Of a DNA stretch of 8,620 nucleotides, positions 1 to 5,937 are shown piece after piece. The position numbers and the translations under genes are program-made. Each line of letters opens with the position of its first letter. The stretch's first letter is position 1. The notes under the pieces were generated by a model that searched no databases, was not told the origin of the DNA, and worked only from the letters and a program-made list of their open reading frames with translations. Source of the stretch: Clostridiales bacterium (GTDB taxonomy: Bacteria; Bacillota; Clostridia; Tissierellales; Sedimentibacteraceae); contig DMWH01000095.1 in assembly GCA_003483345.1 (NCBI GenBank), forward strand, positions 2,602 through 11,221. Reading direction: 5' to 3'.

Positions 1-73
1 TAATAATATTTGTAAGTTTTATTTCATATTTCTAGTCAGTCTGTTATTTTCCTTACAAACCACAATACGTCAT

Positions 74-122
74 ACAAAAAATGAGCAAGGCACTCTACGC
101 ATGCATAGAGTACCTTGCTCAT
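74..122 (-). terminator. Rho-independent terminator of the QueD-like gene
   Basis: A 42-base inverted repeat at 81-122 pairs almost perfectly, with arms reading ATGAGCAAGG and CCTTGCTCAT and an AT-rich centre around GCATGC. Read on the minus strand, the hairpin runs straight into a run of six T (76-81 on the plus strand is A-rich). It begins about 20 bases after the stop codon of the QueD-like gene, so it should end that transcript. The plus-strand side has no T run, so it acts in one direction only. Confidence 0.88.
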
Positions 123-143
123 TCTACACTATTTCTGACCAAA

Positions 144-707
144 TTATTTCTTGTATCCGCATTTAGGGCATACACCGTTTTCATTTAAGGCAATTCCGCA
201 TGATGGGCAGCGGTCTATCTTATTTTTGGGCTCGTACTCTTCTGTTGCGCCATTTACTCCGCTTGTAAAGGTAAGCTTGACTATGTTCAGCTTGTCCTTC
301 AGTAAGTCATATACAACTTTAATCATGCCTTCAACGGTCATCGTTTCTTTTGTGACAACCAAACGACATTCCGGATAAGCAGTTGCAAGTTCTGTCTTGA
401 AAGCAGGGCCCTTTTGCTTATTGGTCGGTGCACCGTCTTTGATGCCTTGTGCTTCGTAAACGCCAAGTATAGCGGGAAGCAACGGATCGTCTTCTCTTAA
501 AACCAGCGCATGGTCAAAGTTTTGTAAAACATCCCAAGCTATTTTCTTAATTTCATTACAAGGGAACACCATATTGACTCCCATATTGATGTCGTCTTCT
601 ACTTCAATCGTCAGTATTCCCGTATGTCCGTGCAAGTATTGTGCTTCGCCTTTGAACCCATAAAATCTGTGTGCGTATTGCAGGTCTAACGTTGTGAAAC
701 TCCTCAT
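144..707 (-). CDS. QueD/6-pyruvoyl-tetrahydropterin synthase-like protein with C-terminal zinc ribbon
   Basis: This 187-residue protein has the T-fold layout of the 6-pyruvoyl-tetrahydropterin synthase / 6-carboxytetrahydropterin synthase (QueD) family. Visible zinc ligands are H13 (in YAHRF), H26 and H28 (in LHGHTG). The family's Asp-His pair appears as D65-H66 (FDHALVL), and the pterin-anchoring Glu is probably E126 (TMTVEGM). The catalytic Cys normally lies four residues before the first His of HGH. Here that position is A22, with E21 next to it, so ordinary 6-PTPS or QueD chemistry is uncertain. Between D74 and about residue 115 there is a longer linker than usual. The C-terminus carries a CPSCG...CPKCG zinc ribbon (C167, C170, C180, C183), absent from classical QueD. 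The start is an ATG with GGAG (715-718) seven bases upstream. No other queuosine or folate genes lie nearby, so the pathway is unknown. Family confidence is high; function confidence is low. Confidence 0.85.
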   Translation of the reverse strand: MRSFTTLDLQYAHRFYGFKGEAQYLHGHTGILTIEVEDDINMGVNMVFPCNEIKKIAWDVLQNFDHALVLREDDPLLPAILGVYEAQGIKDGAPTNKQKGPAFKTELATAYPECRLVVTKETMTVEGMIKVVYDLLKDKLNIVKLTFTSGVNGATEEYEPKNKIDRCPSCGIALNENGVCPKCGYKK

Positions 708-709
708 TA

Positions 710-957
710 TTGTTCTCCAATCCTATATATATTTACGGGTGGTTTTGCTCCCGTATGCGCACAAAGTCATGTAATATAATAAAAAATCCGGTACAATTTT
801 TATATAACCATATTTGCATTATTTTATTTAGTTTTGTTATACCCCATTTAATTATTTTCAAACTGTTAAATAATTCAAGTCTACAGTGTACTGCTATCAC
901 ACACAATAAAAACTGAAGCATGGATGAATGTACTGAAATAAAAGGCAAAGCAAAAGA
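710..957. other. AT-rich leader and intergenic stretch upstream of the QueD-like gene
   Basis: I see no convincing gene here. Short ORFs on both strands lack ribosome binding sites and have biased, low-complexity compositions. On the minus strand the untranslated leader of the QueD-like gene contains a small possible stem (ACGGG pairing with CCCGT, within 735-762), too weak to call a riboswitch. I could not identify a good -35/-10 pair. Confidence 0.5.
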
Positions 958-959
958 CG

Positions 960-1014
960 AAATAAACCAAAAACTAACAAGGCACCCTACAAAATTTCGA
1001 TGTTGGGTGCCTTG
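960..1014 (-). terminator. Rho-independent terminator downstream of the lipoprotein gene
   Basis: Arms at 978-990 and 1002-1014 pair at 12 of 13 positions (CAAGGCACCC with GGGTGCCTTG as the core) around an 11-base AT-rich loop. Read on the minus strand the stem is followed by TTAGTTTTTGG and further T-rich sequence. It should end transcription coming from the lipoprotein gene and the remnant behind it, and so separates them from the QueD-like gene. Confidence 0.8.
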
Positions 1015-1131
1015 CTTTGATTGATGCTATACTCTATTTTCTAACATCTCAATGTATTTCCACCTCAATAATGAGAAACAACCTGTAAACTCAAATATAA
1101 ATCTTCAGAATTATTTATGTGTTCTCTTTAA

Positions 1132-1341
1132 TTAATTTAAATGAGTACCCCCAGATCTGGTTTCTTTAATCTTCTCTATAAGGTATTTTCTCAGTTCTTT
1201 CAAATCATTTTCTGGAAGTTCATACTCTTCTCCTTTTTTATAATTTGCACCCCACAGGTTTCAACGATAGGAAGATTCAAAAATATGTTCCTTTAATTCA
1301 TCAAGAATACGGATAAGACATTGAGCCTGTTTTTGTCCCTG
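1132..1341 (-). pseudogene. Unrecognised coding remnant directly behind the lipoprotein gene
   Basis: Immediately after the lipoprotein stop codon, in the same frame, the minus strand reads as protein-like sequence for 26 codons (including QAQCLIRILDELKEHIFE), meets a TGA at 1261-1263, and then continues for 42 codons (including YKKGEEYELPENDL and RKYLIEKIKE) to a TAA at 1132-1134. The charged, helix-like composition and codon pattern look like real former coding sequence rather than chance. There is no start codon with a ribosome binding site, so it is probably the C-terminal part of a decayed gene whose 5' end is gone. I do not recognise the family. It is less likely to be a C-terminal extension of the lipoprotein lost to a nonsense change, since the lipoprotein ends at a plausible place. 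Confidence 0.5.
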
Positions 1342-2685
1342 TTATTGCTTCGGCAGAGCATATAAGTCCTCAATGCTCATTCCGAAACGCTCTTGTACAT
1401 ATTGTTCAAAGTGAGCAAGGGGCTTATCGTAAAATTCATCGCCTTGGGTTCCAAAAGCATTATTGAACATCCTATGAACCGTATCCTTATCCGGTTGTTC
1501 CCAGCCATATTCGTTCCTGGTGAGGTAGATGTCATATGTACAGTTTGCGCCATCCTTTTCAATGTTAATATGGTACATGTCATCTTTTAGGTGATACCAC
1601 ATTATCAAGAAATAACCGTTTACATTGGTATCCATAAGCTCAATATTCCATCCATCAGTATGCTGACCCCATTCCTCTCTGCATATGGCGACCGACTTAT
1701 AATGAGGTTCTTGGTCTTCATAAACGGCGCAGGTTCCGGCATCGTCGAAACCGAAGCCAAACTTTGCTAAAGAGAATTCCGGCTCAAGGTATTCTGCAAG
1801 TGGGGAATTAAGTTCATTGCTTGTTTGCAAAATCAGCACGGCATCAACGGACCTGCTGTCAAATATGAGGGTGTTCCTTATCATCCCATAAGATATATCG
1901 ACAGCCGGATGCCCATTCCACTCTCTCCATTCATATTTCAGGTCATCAGAAATGCTCTGTTTGGCTTTCTCTGCGTCGTCAAAATAGTATTGCACAGCTA
2001 CAATAGCTTCCTTGTTTTGCAAGTTTACTTCGATGCTGCATTCAGTAAAATCCGTCTCTATATCCATGTATTCTTTAACGGAGGCCAGAGCATTGAAATT
2101 ATAATTATCGCGTATAAGTTTAGTATACTTCCCCAAATCCGCATCAGCTACATTGTACTTTATTTCAATGTTGCAAGCTCCGTTTTCATGCTGAATATCA
2201 TGGGGCTTCGTCTGCTTTATAGTTACTATGCGCCCATCTGTACCCTGAAACTCACAAAAACCACCATTTAAATATTCGTTTACTTTATTTACTTTCTCAT
2301 CCTCAGTAAGCCCAGCCACATCTGCCTGATAAGCCACGGCTGCATACATATTACCTTCGGCAGCTATGTACAGAATAAAGGGATTCCTGCCTTCAAGTTT
2401 AGGCGAACCTTTAATAAAGGACGCTGCGTAAACGGTAAAGATATCCGGCAATTCCATATCAGCATAGGGATTAAAATTGCTATCGAATATATCCATCGAT
2501 GTATAAGGCTCTACTTCTTGTGCAGGTGCTGGCTCGGTTATTTCAATGGGAACCGCCGGACCGGGCTCTTCCTTTTCCTGTGATTGGACAGGTTCCTGGC
2601 TTGTCTCATCAGCAGGTTTATTCGAACATGCCGTCAATAAAACAATGAATACCAATAAAAATAGTAGTATTAAGAACCGTTTCAT
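1342..2685 (-). CDS. Secreted lipoprotein of unknown function
   Basis: The 447-residue product starts with MKRF, a hydrophobic stretch (residues 4-17) and a lipobox LTAC with the lipidated cysteine at C20, so it should be exported by Sec, cut by signal peptidase II and anchored on the outer face of the membrane. Residues 21-60 form a Pro/Glu-rich linker typical of Gram-positive lipoproteins. The rest looks like a mixed alpha/beta globular region with many aromatic and acidic residues, possibly a repeated architecture (segments around residues 120-190, 205-260 and 330-400 each alternate strands and short helices), but I recognise no domain or catalytic motif. The ATG has an AGGAGG site nine to ten bases upstream. 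A second ATG four bases further upstream is out of frame. The gene looks monocistronic, with a possible extended -10 near 2773-2781 and a terminator near 978-1014. Its base composition is richer in G+C than its right-hand neighbours. Confidence 0.85.
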   Translation of the reverse strand: MKRFLILLFLLVFIVLLTACSNKPADETSQEPVQSQEKEEPGPAVPIEITEPAPAQEVEPYTSMDIFDSNFNPYADMELPDIFTVYAASFIKGSPKLEGRNPFILYIAAEGNMYAAVAYQADVAGLTEDEKVNKVNEYLNGGFCEFQGTDGRIVTIKQTKPHDIQHENGACNIEIKYNVADADLGKYTKLIRDNYNFNALASVKEYMDIETDFTECSIEVNLQNKEAIVAVQYYFDDAEKAKQSISDDLKYEWREWNGHPAVDISYGMIRNTLIFDSRSVDAVLILQTSNELNSPLAEYLEPEFSLAKFGFGFDDAGTCAVYEDQEPHYKSVAICREEWGQHTDGWNIELMDTNVNGYFLIMWYHLKDDMYHINIEKDGANCTYDIYLTRNEYGWEQPDKDTVHRMFNNAFGTQGDEFYDKPLAHFEQYVQERFGMSIEDLYALPKQ

Positions 2686-2950
2686 TCATTCAATCCTCCT
2701 TATTTAAATATATCCAAATTCTAATATTTTAATATTTACTATAAAATATACTTTTCAATATAAGCTAAAAACATAATACCATTTATATTATAAAAGAATT
2801 TTCAAGCGATATTGACATATGGACTTGGGTGTTAACACATTTATGGATATGCAAATATATAATTATCAGGCATTTTTATTTTATACCATCTGACAAAAAT
2901 TTACAAATAAAATATAAGACGGTTTTTTATTAATAAAACTACTAAATTCT
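2686..2950. other. AT-rich intergenic region between the lipoprotein gene and the palindrome
   Basis: This stretch holds the ribosome binding site and candidate promoter of the lipoprotein gene and a short perfect palindrome GTGTTAACAC at 2829-2838. I found no coding sequence on either strand and no RNA structure I would defend. Confidence 0.5.
2773..2781 (-). promoter_or_regulatory. Candidate extended -10 promoter for the lipoprotein gene
   Basis: The minus strand reads TGGTATTAT, an extended -10 (TGn plus five of six matches to TATAAT), about 90 bases before the lipoprotein start. A TTGAAA lies upstream at 2800-2805 but with a 21-base spacer, which is too long for a normal -35, so this rests on the extended -10 alone. 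Confidence 0.35.
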
Positions 2951-2986
2951 TGGTTTACATAAATATATTTATGTAAACCATTTTTT
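2951..2986 (+). terminator. Perfect 30-bp palindrome followed by six T
   Basis: Positions 2951-2980 are identical to their own reverse complement (arms TGGTTTACATAAATA and its complement, with no loop), and TTTTTT follows at 2981-2986 on the plus strand. This has the form of an intrinsic terminator for plus-strand transcription, yet no plus-strand gene lies upstream. On the minus strand, downstream of the radical SAM remnant, no T run follows. It could therefore be a relic terminator, a block to antisense transcription into the neighbours, or an operator for a dimeric regulator. Confidence 0.5.
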
Positions 2987-3039
2987 ACCAATATTCTGTG
3001 TCGTCACCCGAATATGAATTTGGATATTAATACTTTATC

Positions 3040-3175
3040 TTATGCTTCCCTCGCCACCATTAATTCATCGGTAGCTTTGCAATATCCTTTTTCACCGGCA
3101 GTTCTGTCCTTCATTACATTCATGTTCTTGAAATGTTACTTCATCCTCTGGACTTTTGTTTTCATAACCAGTCAT
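3040..3175 (-). pseudogene. Decayed N-terminus of a PflX-like radical SAM protein
   Basis: An ATG at 3173-3175 with AAGGAG five bases upstream opens a 27-codon frame ending in a TGA at 3092-3094. Shifting frame at about 3110 gives DRTAGEKGYCKATDEL followed by MVAREA and a TAA at 3040-3042. That string matches, from memory of the family, the conserved N-terminal region of PflX / COG1313 radical SAM proteins, where a CxxCPRxC-type segment precedes D-R-x-x-G-E-x-G-x-C and then VARAALHxWEEPC. The first frame reaches ECN, where the family continues into CPRxC. That piece appears to be deleted, with a frame change. The radical SAM CxxxCxxC motif and the whole catalytic barrel are missing, so it cannot be functional. 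The gene kept its ribosome binding site, which suggests that this was once a translated gene in place. The family assignment would need a protein search. Confidence 0.68.
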
Positions 3176-3262
3176 AATGTCTCCTTTATTAGTCTCATAA
3201 AACTTCTTGAGTTCAAAGATTAACCGAACTTAACTCTTATACTAAAAATGTAACTAATAAAT

Positions 3263-3706
3263 TTATTCTTGTATAATCTCCCTGAAAAATTCTATTGCAC
3301 CCTCTACATCATTTTCATCCGGGCGTCCTTTTGCAATTCCACCGATTAACTTAAAGGGTCCAAATGTATCATAACCTCTGCACCCATAGGTTCCAAGCAA
3401 CCGGCAGGATTTCTCTTCTATGATCTGTTTCATTTCTATTGTGTAATCACTTTTAATGCCATAGGTATTTATGAGAAACACTTGCTTTTTGTCCGGCAGG
3501 TTGTTCTTGGCAAACTCAATAACCGCCTTGCTGAATTTATTGAAATATATTCCGGACGCAAAACCTATTATATCATAATCGGATAAGTCTGTCTCTTTGC
3601 ATTCAACCACATTGATTAGTTTTATATCCCCCAAATCCTTGATGGCATCCAAAAGTTTCTTTGTGTTACCGTGATGCTGAGAATAATATGCAATCGCAAC
3701 TTTCAA
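3263..3706 (-). CDS. Short-chain flavodoxin-family protein
   Basis: This 147-residue protein fits a flavodoxin fold (beta-alpha-beta with FMN at the strand C-termini). The N-terminus MKVAIAYYSQHHGNTKKLL holds the phosphate-binding loop, here SQHHGNT (residues 9-15) in place of the canonical T/S-x-T-G-N-T. The middle has DYDIIGFASGIYFNKFSK, the usual second flavin-contact region, and the C-terminal part has GCRGYDTFGPFKLIGGIAKGRP, a segment seen in clostridial flavodoxin-like proteins. It probably carries electrons or acts as a small FMN redox protein in the cytoplasm. Its electron partner is not indicated by neighbours. The start is TTG, not ATG; it is chosen because AGGAGG lies seven bases upstream and the M-K-V-A-I strand begins exactly there. 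A TATAAT at 3751-3756 could serve as its own -10. No terminator hairpin is seen behind it. Confidence 0.88.
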   Translation of the reverse strand: MKVAIAYYSQHHGNTKKLLDAIKDLGDIKLINVVECKETDLSDYDIIGFASGIYFNKFSKAVIEFAKNNLPDKKQVFLINTYGIKSDYTIEMKQIIEEKSCRLLGTYGCRGYDTFGPFKLIGGIAKGRPDENDVEGAIEFFREIIQE

Positions 3707-3759
3707 AAGGGTACCTCCTGTTTTCTTTATTAATCATTTAAAATCGTTTTATTATAATA

Positions 3760-4722
3760 TCATTCTGCAGCAGTACTGTTTTTAGCCGGAATGTAGCAGT
3801 ATCGTTTTATTAAATATTCTTTTAGAGGAGTATCTGAAATTGTTTGTATAGCTTCATCCCAGTATCCACCAAAAAACTTATTACGTTCTGAATCCGTAAG
3901 TATTGATTTCCAGCTTTCGTGTAAAGTCTTTCCTGCTAAATGTCTCAATCCTGGTGAAAAGAATAAATGTTTTTCTGACAAATAATTTAGTTCAACATTT
4001 TGGGAATGTGATAAATGAATAACCCGATAATCTTGTATGGAAATATTCGAGGTTAATTGCATTGGAGTTGTTGATTTTGCCAATAAAGTCATCCGTAATA
4101 GCTGATAGAAAGGTTCATACCCGAGATCAGACAAACCAAATGTATCCTCATCATGCATATCAAATGGAAAATCTTTCTTTTTCCTTAATTTAGCCAAAAC
4201 ATTTGAATATCTCCTTAAACGTTCATTTCCTTTAAGACCGCCAAACCTATGAGTAAATGTTTTGCTGGGATATGTTTCAGTAAACTTCCATTCAATTAAC
4301 AATTGGGTAATCTTTCTCTCTATTTTAGCTAGAATATATGCATCGATACTTGTTCGATTTATACCTCTATTGCCCCCAAGTTCATTAATTGGAGATTTAA
4401 GCGGACCGACCCATTCAAAAACCACATTCCCCTTATCATCATAACGTTTCCCACCTACATCTTCCCCTGACGGGAATGGAATGATTTCTTCAACGTTAAG
4501 TCCATAGTGATTCAAAAAAATAATTAGATCGTTAGTATTTTCTGTCTTTCCTAAATTACCCAGCACATTAATACAAGAGGCAGCACTACTTCTTACATGG
4601 TTTAGTTCTGTATGAAGTTTGGCTTTAGGATCAATATTATTAAGAATTGAAACATCAAAAAATTGATTATTTGCCCACTTTGCCTGATATTCATCTGTTA
4701 ATACAATACAATTATTTTTCAT
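3760..4722 (-). CDS. Putative PD-(D/E)XK nuclease, PGN_0703-like restriction endonuclease family
   Basis: The 320-residue product contains SIDAYILAKI (D127) followed by a strand LLIEWKFTETY with E144 and K146. D-x(n)-E-x-K across a strand-turn-strand is the active site of PD-(D/E)XK nucleases. The combination of a D-A-hydrophobic strand with IEWKFTE resembles, from memory, the PGN_0703 family of putative restriction endonucleases; the match is not verified here. Residues 150-180 are basic (several K/R), suiting DNA contact. The rest gives no further domain. No methyltransferase, specificity subunit or helicase lies beside it, so if it is a restriction enzyme it is an orphan; it could also be a phage-exclusion or repair nuclease. 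The ATG has AGGGGG six to ten bases upstream. Base composition is AT-rich compared with the lipoprotein and QueD-like genes, which is consistent with recent acquisition. No terminator is visible after it, and the flavodoxin gene follows 53 bases downstream, so partial cotranscription is possible. Confidence 0.7.
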   Translation of the reverse strand: MKNNCIVLTDEYQAKWANNQFFDVSILNNIDPKAKLHTELNHVRSSAASCINVLGNLGKTENTNDLIIFLNHYGLNVEEIIPFPSGEDVGGKRYDDKGNVVFEWVGPLKSPINELGGNRGINRTSIDAYILAKIERKITQLLIEWKFTETYPSKTFTHRFGGLKGNERLRRYSNVLAKLRKKKDFPFDMHDEDTFGLSDLGYEPFYQLLRMTLLAKSTTPMQLTSNISIQDYRVIHLSHSQNVELNYLSEKHLFFSPGLRHLAGKTLHESWKSILTDSERNKFFGGYWDEAIQTISDTPLKEYLIKRYCYIPAKNSTAAE

Positions 4723-4813
4723 ATCGTCCCCCTATTAGTTTTTATTTATCTGGAGATGGAAAAAATTTATGCAAGTTATCCGGTTAACAAACTATTCGTT
4801 ATTTTTTATAAAC

Positions 4814-4822
4814 ATTATAACA
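4814..4822 (-). promoter_or_regulatory. Extended -10 promoter element upstream of the nuclease gene
   Basis: The minus strand reads TGTTATAAT, a full extended -10, about 90 bases before the nuclease start. No good -35 is visible at 16-18 bases. The surrounding 14 bases (4809-4822) are identical to those upstream of the MFS fragment (5754-5767). Confidence 0.5.
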
Positions 4823-4856
4823 TAAAATTTATCAGTTTATTATATAAATAATAATG

Positions 4857-4877
4857 AAAAAACACCCTCACGGGTGC
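4857..4877 (-). terminator. Rho-independent terminator of the MFS fragment gene
   Basis: A short GC-rich stem (CACCC with GGGTG, extended by a wobble and AT pairs) with a four-base loop is followed on the minus strand by a run of six T. It stands about 60 bases after the MFS stop codon and ahead of the nuclease promoter, so the two genes are separate units. Confidence 0.82.
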
Positions 4878-4938
4878 TTATTTTATCTTTTTATCTTATT
4901 ATTGTCATTCTCTGTCAAGGTTCATCAGGAAGATTGCC

Positions 4939-5617
4939 TTAACCCTGACGGTTTTGCAATTCCATTTGTAATGGCTGAAATAAACTGAAACTAACCCGAA
5001 GAATTGCAATTGAAGCAATAGAAAGATAGGCGTTTACTGTCAGGCCAAGAATAATACAAGATATAACAGACATCCCATACAAAATGAATGTAAGCTTCAT
5101 TGTACCAAGCATCCGAGTCAGTCTTTCAGAAAAAGTGCCTAAAAGCCCAACCAATGTAACACCAATATAGATATATCCTATTGCAGCATCGGTTAATCCA
5201 GATTTTACATATTGAAGCTGATTCAAAAAAACCGTTATGGTTTGGTGAGTTTCATTGAGTAAAGCAACACCAATCAAAAACAAAACAAAATATTTCTTTT
5301 TTAAGATTTGCCTTATCAGTATAATAAAATCTCCGGTTATTTCTTTTTCCTTTTTGCCGTTATTGCTTTTCACTTCAATCAACCAAAAAGCAAGTATTGC
5401 AGCAATACCATAACAATAAACAGTCAGAAGTCCTGCAGCTCTATAATTATCCTTGAATACAAGAGAATACACTGCAGAAGCAAAAAGCATACCTGTTGTT
5501 AGTAAATAATTACATATGCCAAATACTCTCTGTGATTCGTCTTTATTGCAAGATAAGTACAAGATGCTGCTTTCTGGCATTCCTGTAAACAAAGTATCTA
5601 GCCAGTTCATAGTTCAT
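4939..5617 (-). pseudogene. MFS transporter fragment, truncated at both ends
   Basis: The readable frame (ATG at 5608-5610, 223 residues) is a piece of a 12-helix major facilitator superfamily transporter. RVFGICN leads into a membrane segment at about residues 32-52. Further segments lie near 58-78, 105-130, 142-160, 170-192 and 193-212, giving six. By family layout these are helices 5-10, since the E-S-x-x-Y-L-S...RVFG segment normally follows helix 4, and after LQPLQMELQNRQ two more helices are expected. The ORF ends within three residues of that point. Helices 1-4 and 11-12 are therefore missing. The strong GGAGG site (5623-5627) is placed for another ATG at 5615-5617, which is in a different frame from the transporter; the in-frame ATG is 12 bases away. 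A frameshift or deletion junction near the 5' end is likely. The gene keeps its promoter candidate and terminator, so it may still be transcribed. Substrate unknown. A short functional half-transporter is less likely. Confidence 0.7.
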
Positions 5618-5883
5618 GATAACCTCCATTTTTTCTCTTTGTTGAACTGAGAGTGTACCTTTTTTCTTACCTAGTTAAAATTGAAATGATATTATTTTTA
5701 TATATCAAGATTGCCAACCATACTGTCCTTTGGATTTCATTATATTTTTATTGTAAACATTATAACACATATATTTCATATTAGCATAAAAATGGCAACA
5801 AAAAATAACCAAGTAACAAATAAAATCACTCTGTTAAGAGCATCCTGTATTAATATTTCCTTCTAATCACATAATAATATTCA
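5618..5883. other. AT-rich intergenic region between the tandem flavoprotein and the MFS fragment
   Basis: Apart from the MFS ribosome binding site and promoter candidate, I see no coding sequence, and no terminator for the upstream flavoprotein gene. A four-base-pair stem around CTCTGTTAAGAG (near 5830-5841) is too weak to call. Confidence 0.5.
5759..5767 (-). promoter_or_regulatory. Extended -10 promoter element upstream of the MFS fragment
   Basis: The minus strand reads TGTTATAAT about 140 bases before the MFS start region. The 14-base block 5754-5767 is identical to 4809-4822 upstream of the nuclease gene, and the T-rich sequence beside it is also similar. No convincing -35 is visible. 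Confidence 0.45.
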
Positions 5884-5937
5884 TTATCCACATATACCAT
5901 CCCATGACTTGAATTCTTCATGTTTTTTCGCGATATA
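5884..5937 (-). other. In-frame protein-like tail after the flavoprotein stop codon
   Basis: Directly after the TAG at 5938-5940 the same frame reads YIAKKHEEFKSWDGICG and then TAA at 5884-5886, followed by TGA. The charged, sensible composition suggests that the TAG may be a recent nonsense change and that the ancestral protein was 18 residues longer. The loss would probably be mild. Chance is also possible because the tail is short. Confidence 0.3.

Noticed and set aside
730..765. A possible preQ1-type riboswitch upstream of the QueD-like gene (ACGGG pairing with CCCGT, near an A-rich loop)
   Set aside because: The stem fits loosely, but the tail after it (AAATATATATAGGATTGG) lacks the A-rich pseudoknot strand that pairs with the loop, and the loop lacks recognisable conserved positions.
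918..1021. A plus-strand ORF from ATG at about 920 (MDECTEIKGKAKDEINQ...)
   Set aside because: It has no ribosome binding site and runs through the terminator hairpin at 978-1014, so the second half is structural sequence.
1825..2271. A 148-codon plus-strand ORF inside the lipoprotein gene
   Set aside because: It is antisense to a well-supported lipoprotein with signal peptide and ribosome binding site, and its product has no recognisable features.
2829..2838. Short palindrome GTGTTAACAC as an operator
   Set aside because: A ten-base palindrome in AT-rich DNA is common by chance, and no regulator or second half site is near.
2812..2840. A plus-strand TTGACA as a possible promoter
   Set aside because: At 17 bases downstream the sequence is ACACAT, not a -10, and no plus-strand gene follows.
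3014..3223. A plus-strand 69-codon ORF
   Set aside because: It lies antisense to the PflX-like remnant, which has a ribosome binding site and family-like sequence. The plus-strand product is only a chance hydrophobic string.
5830..5841. CTCTGTTAAGAG as a terminator for the tandem flavoprotein
   Set aside because: The stem has only four pairs and the following minus-strand sequence is not a real T run.
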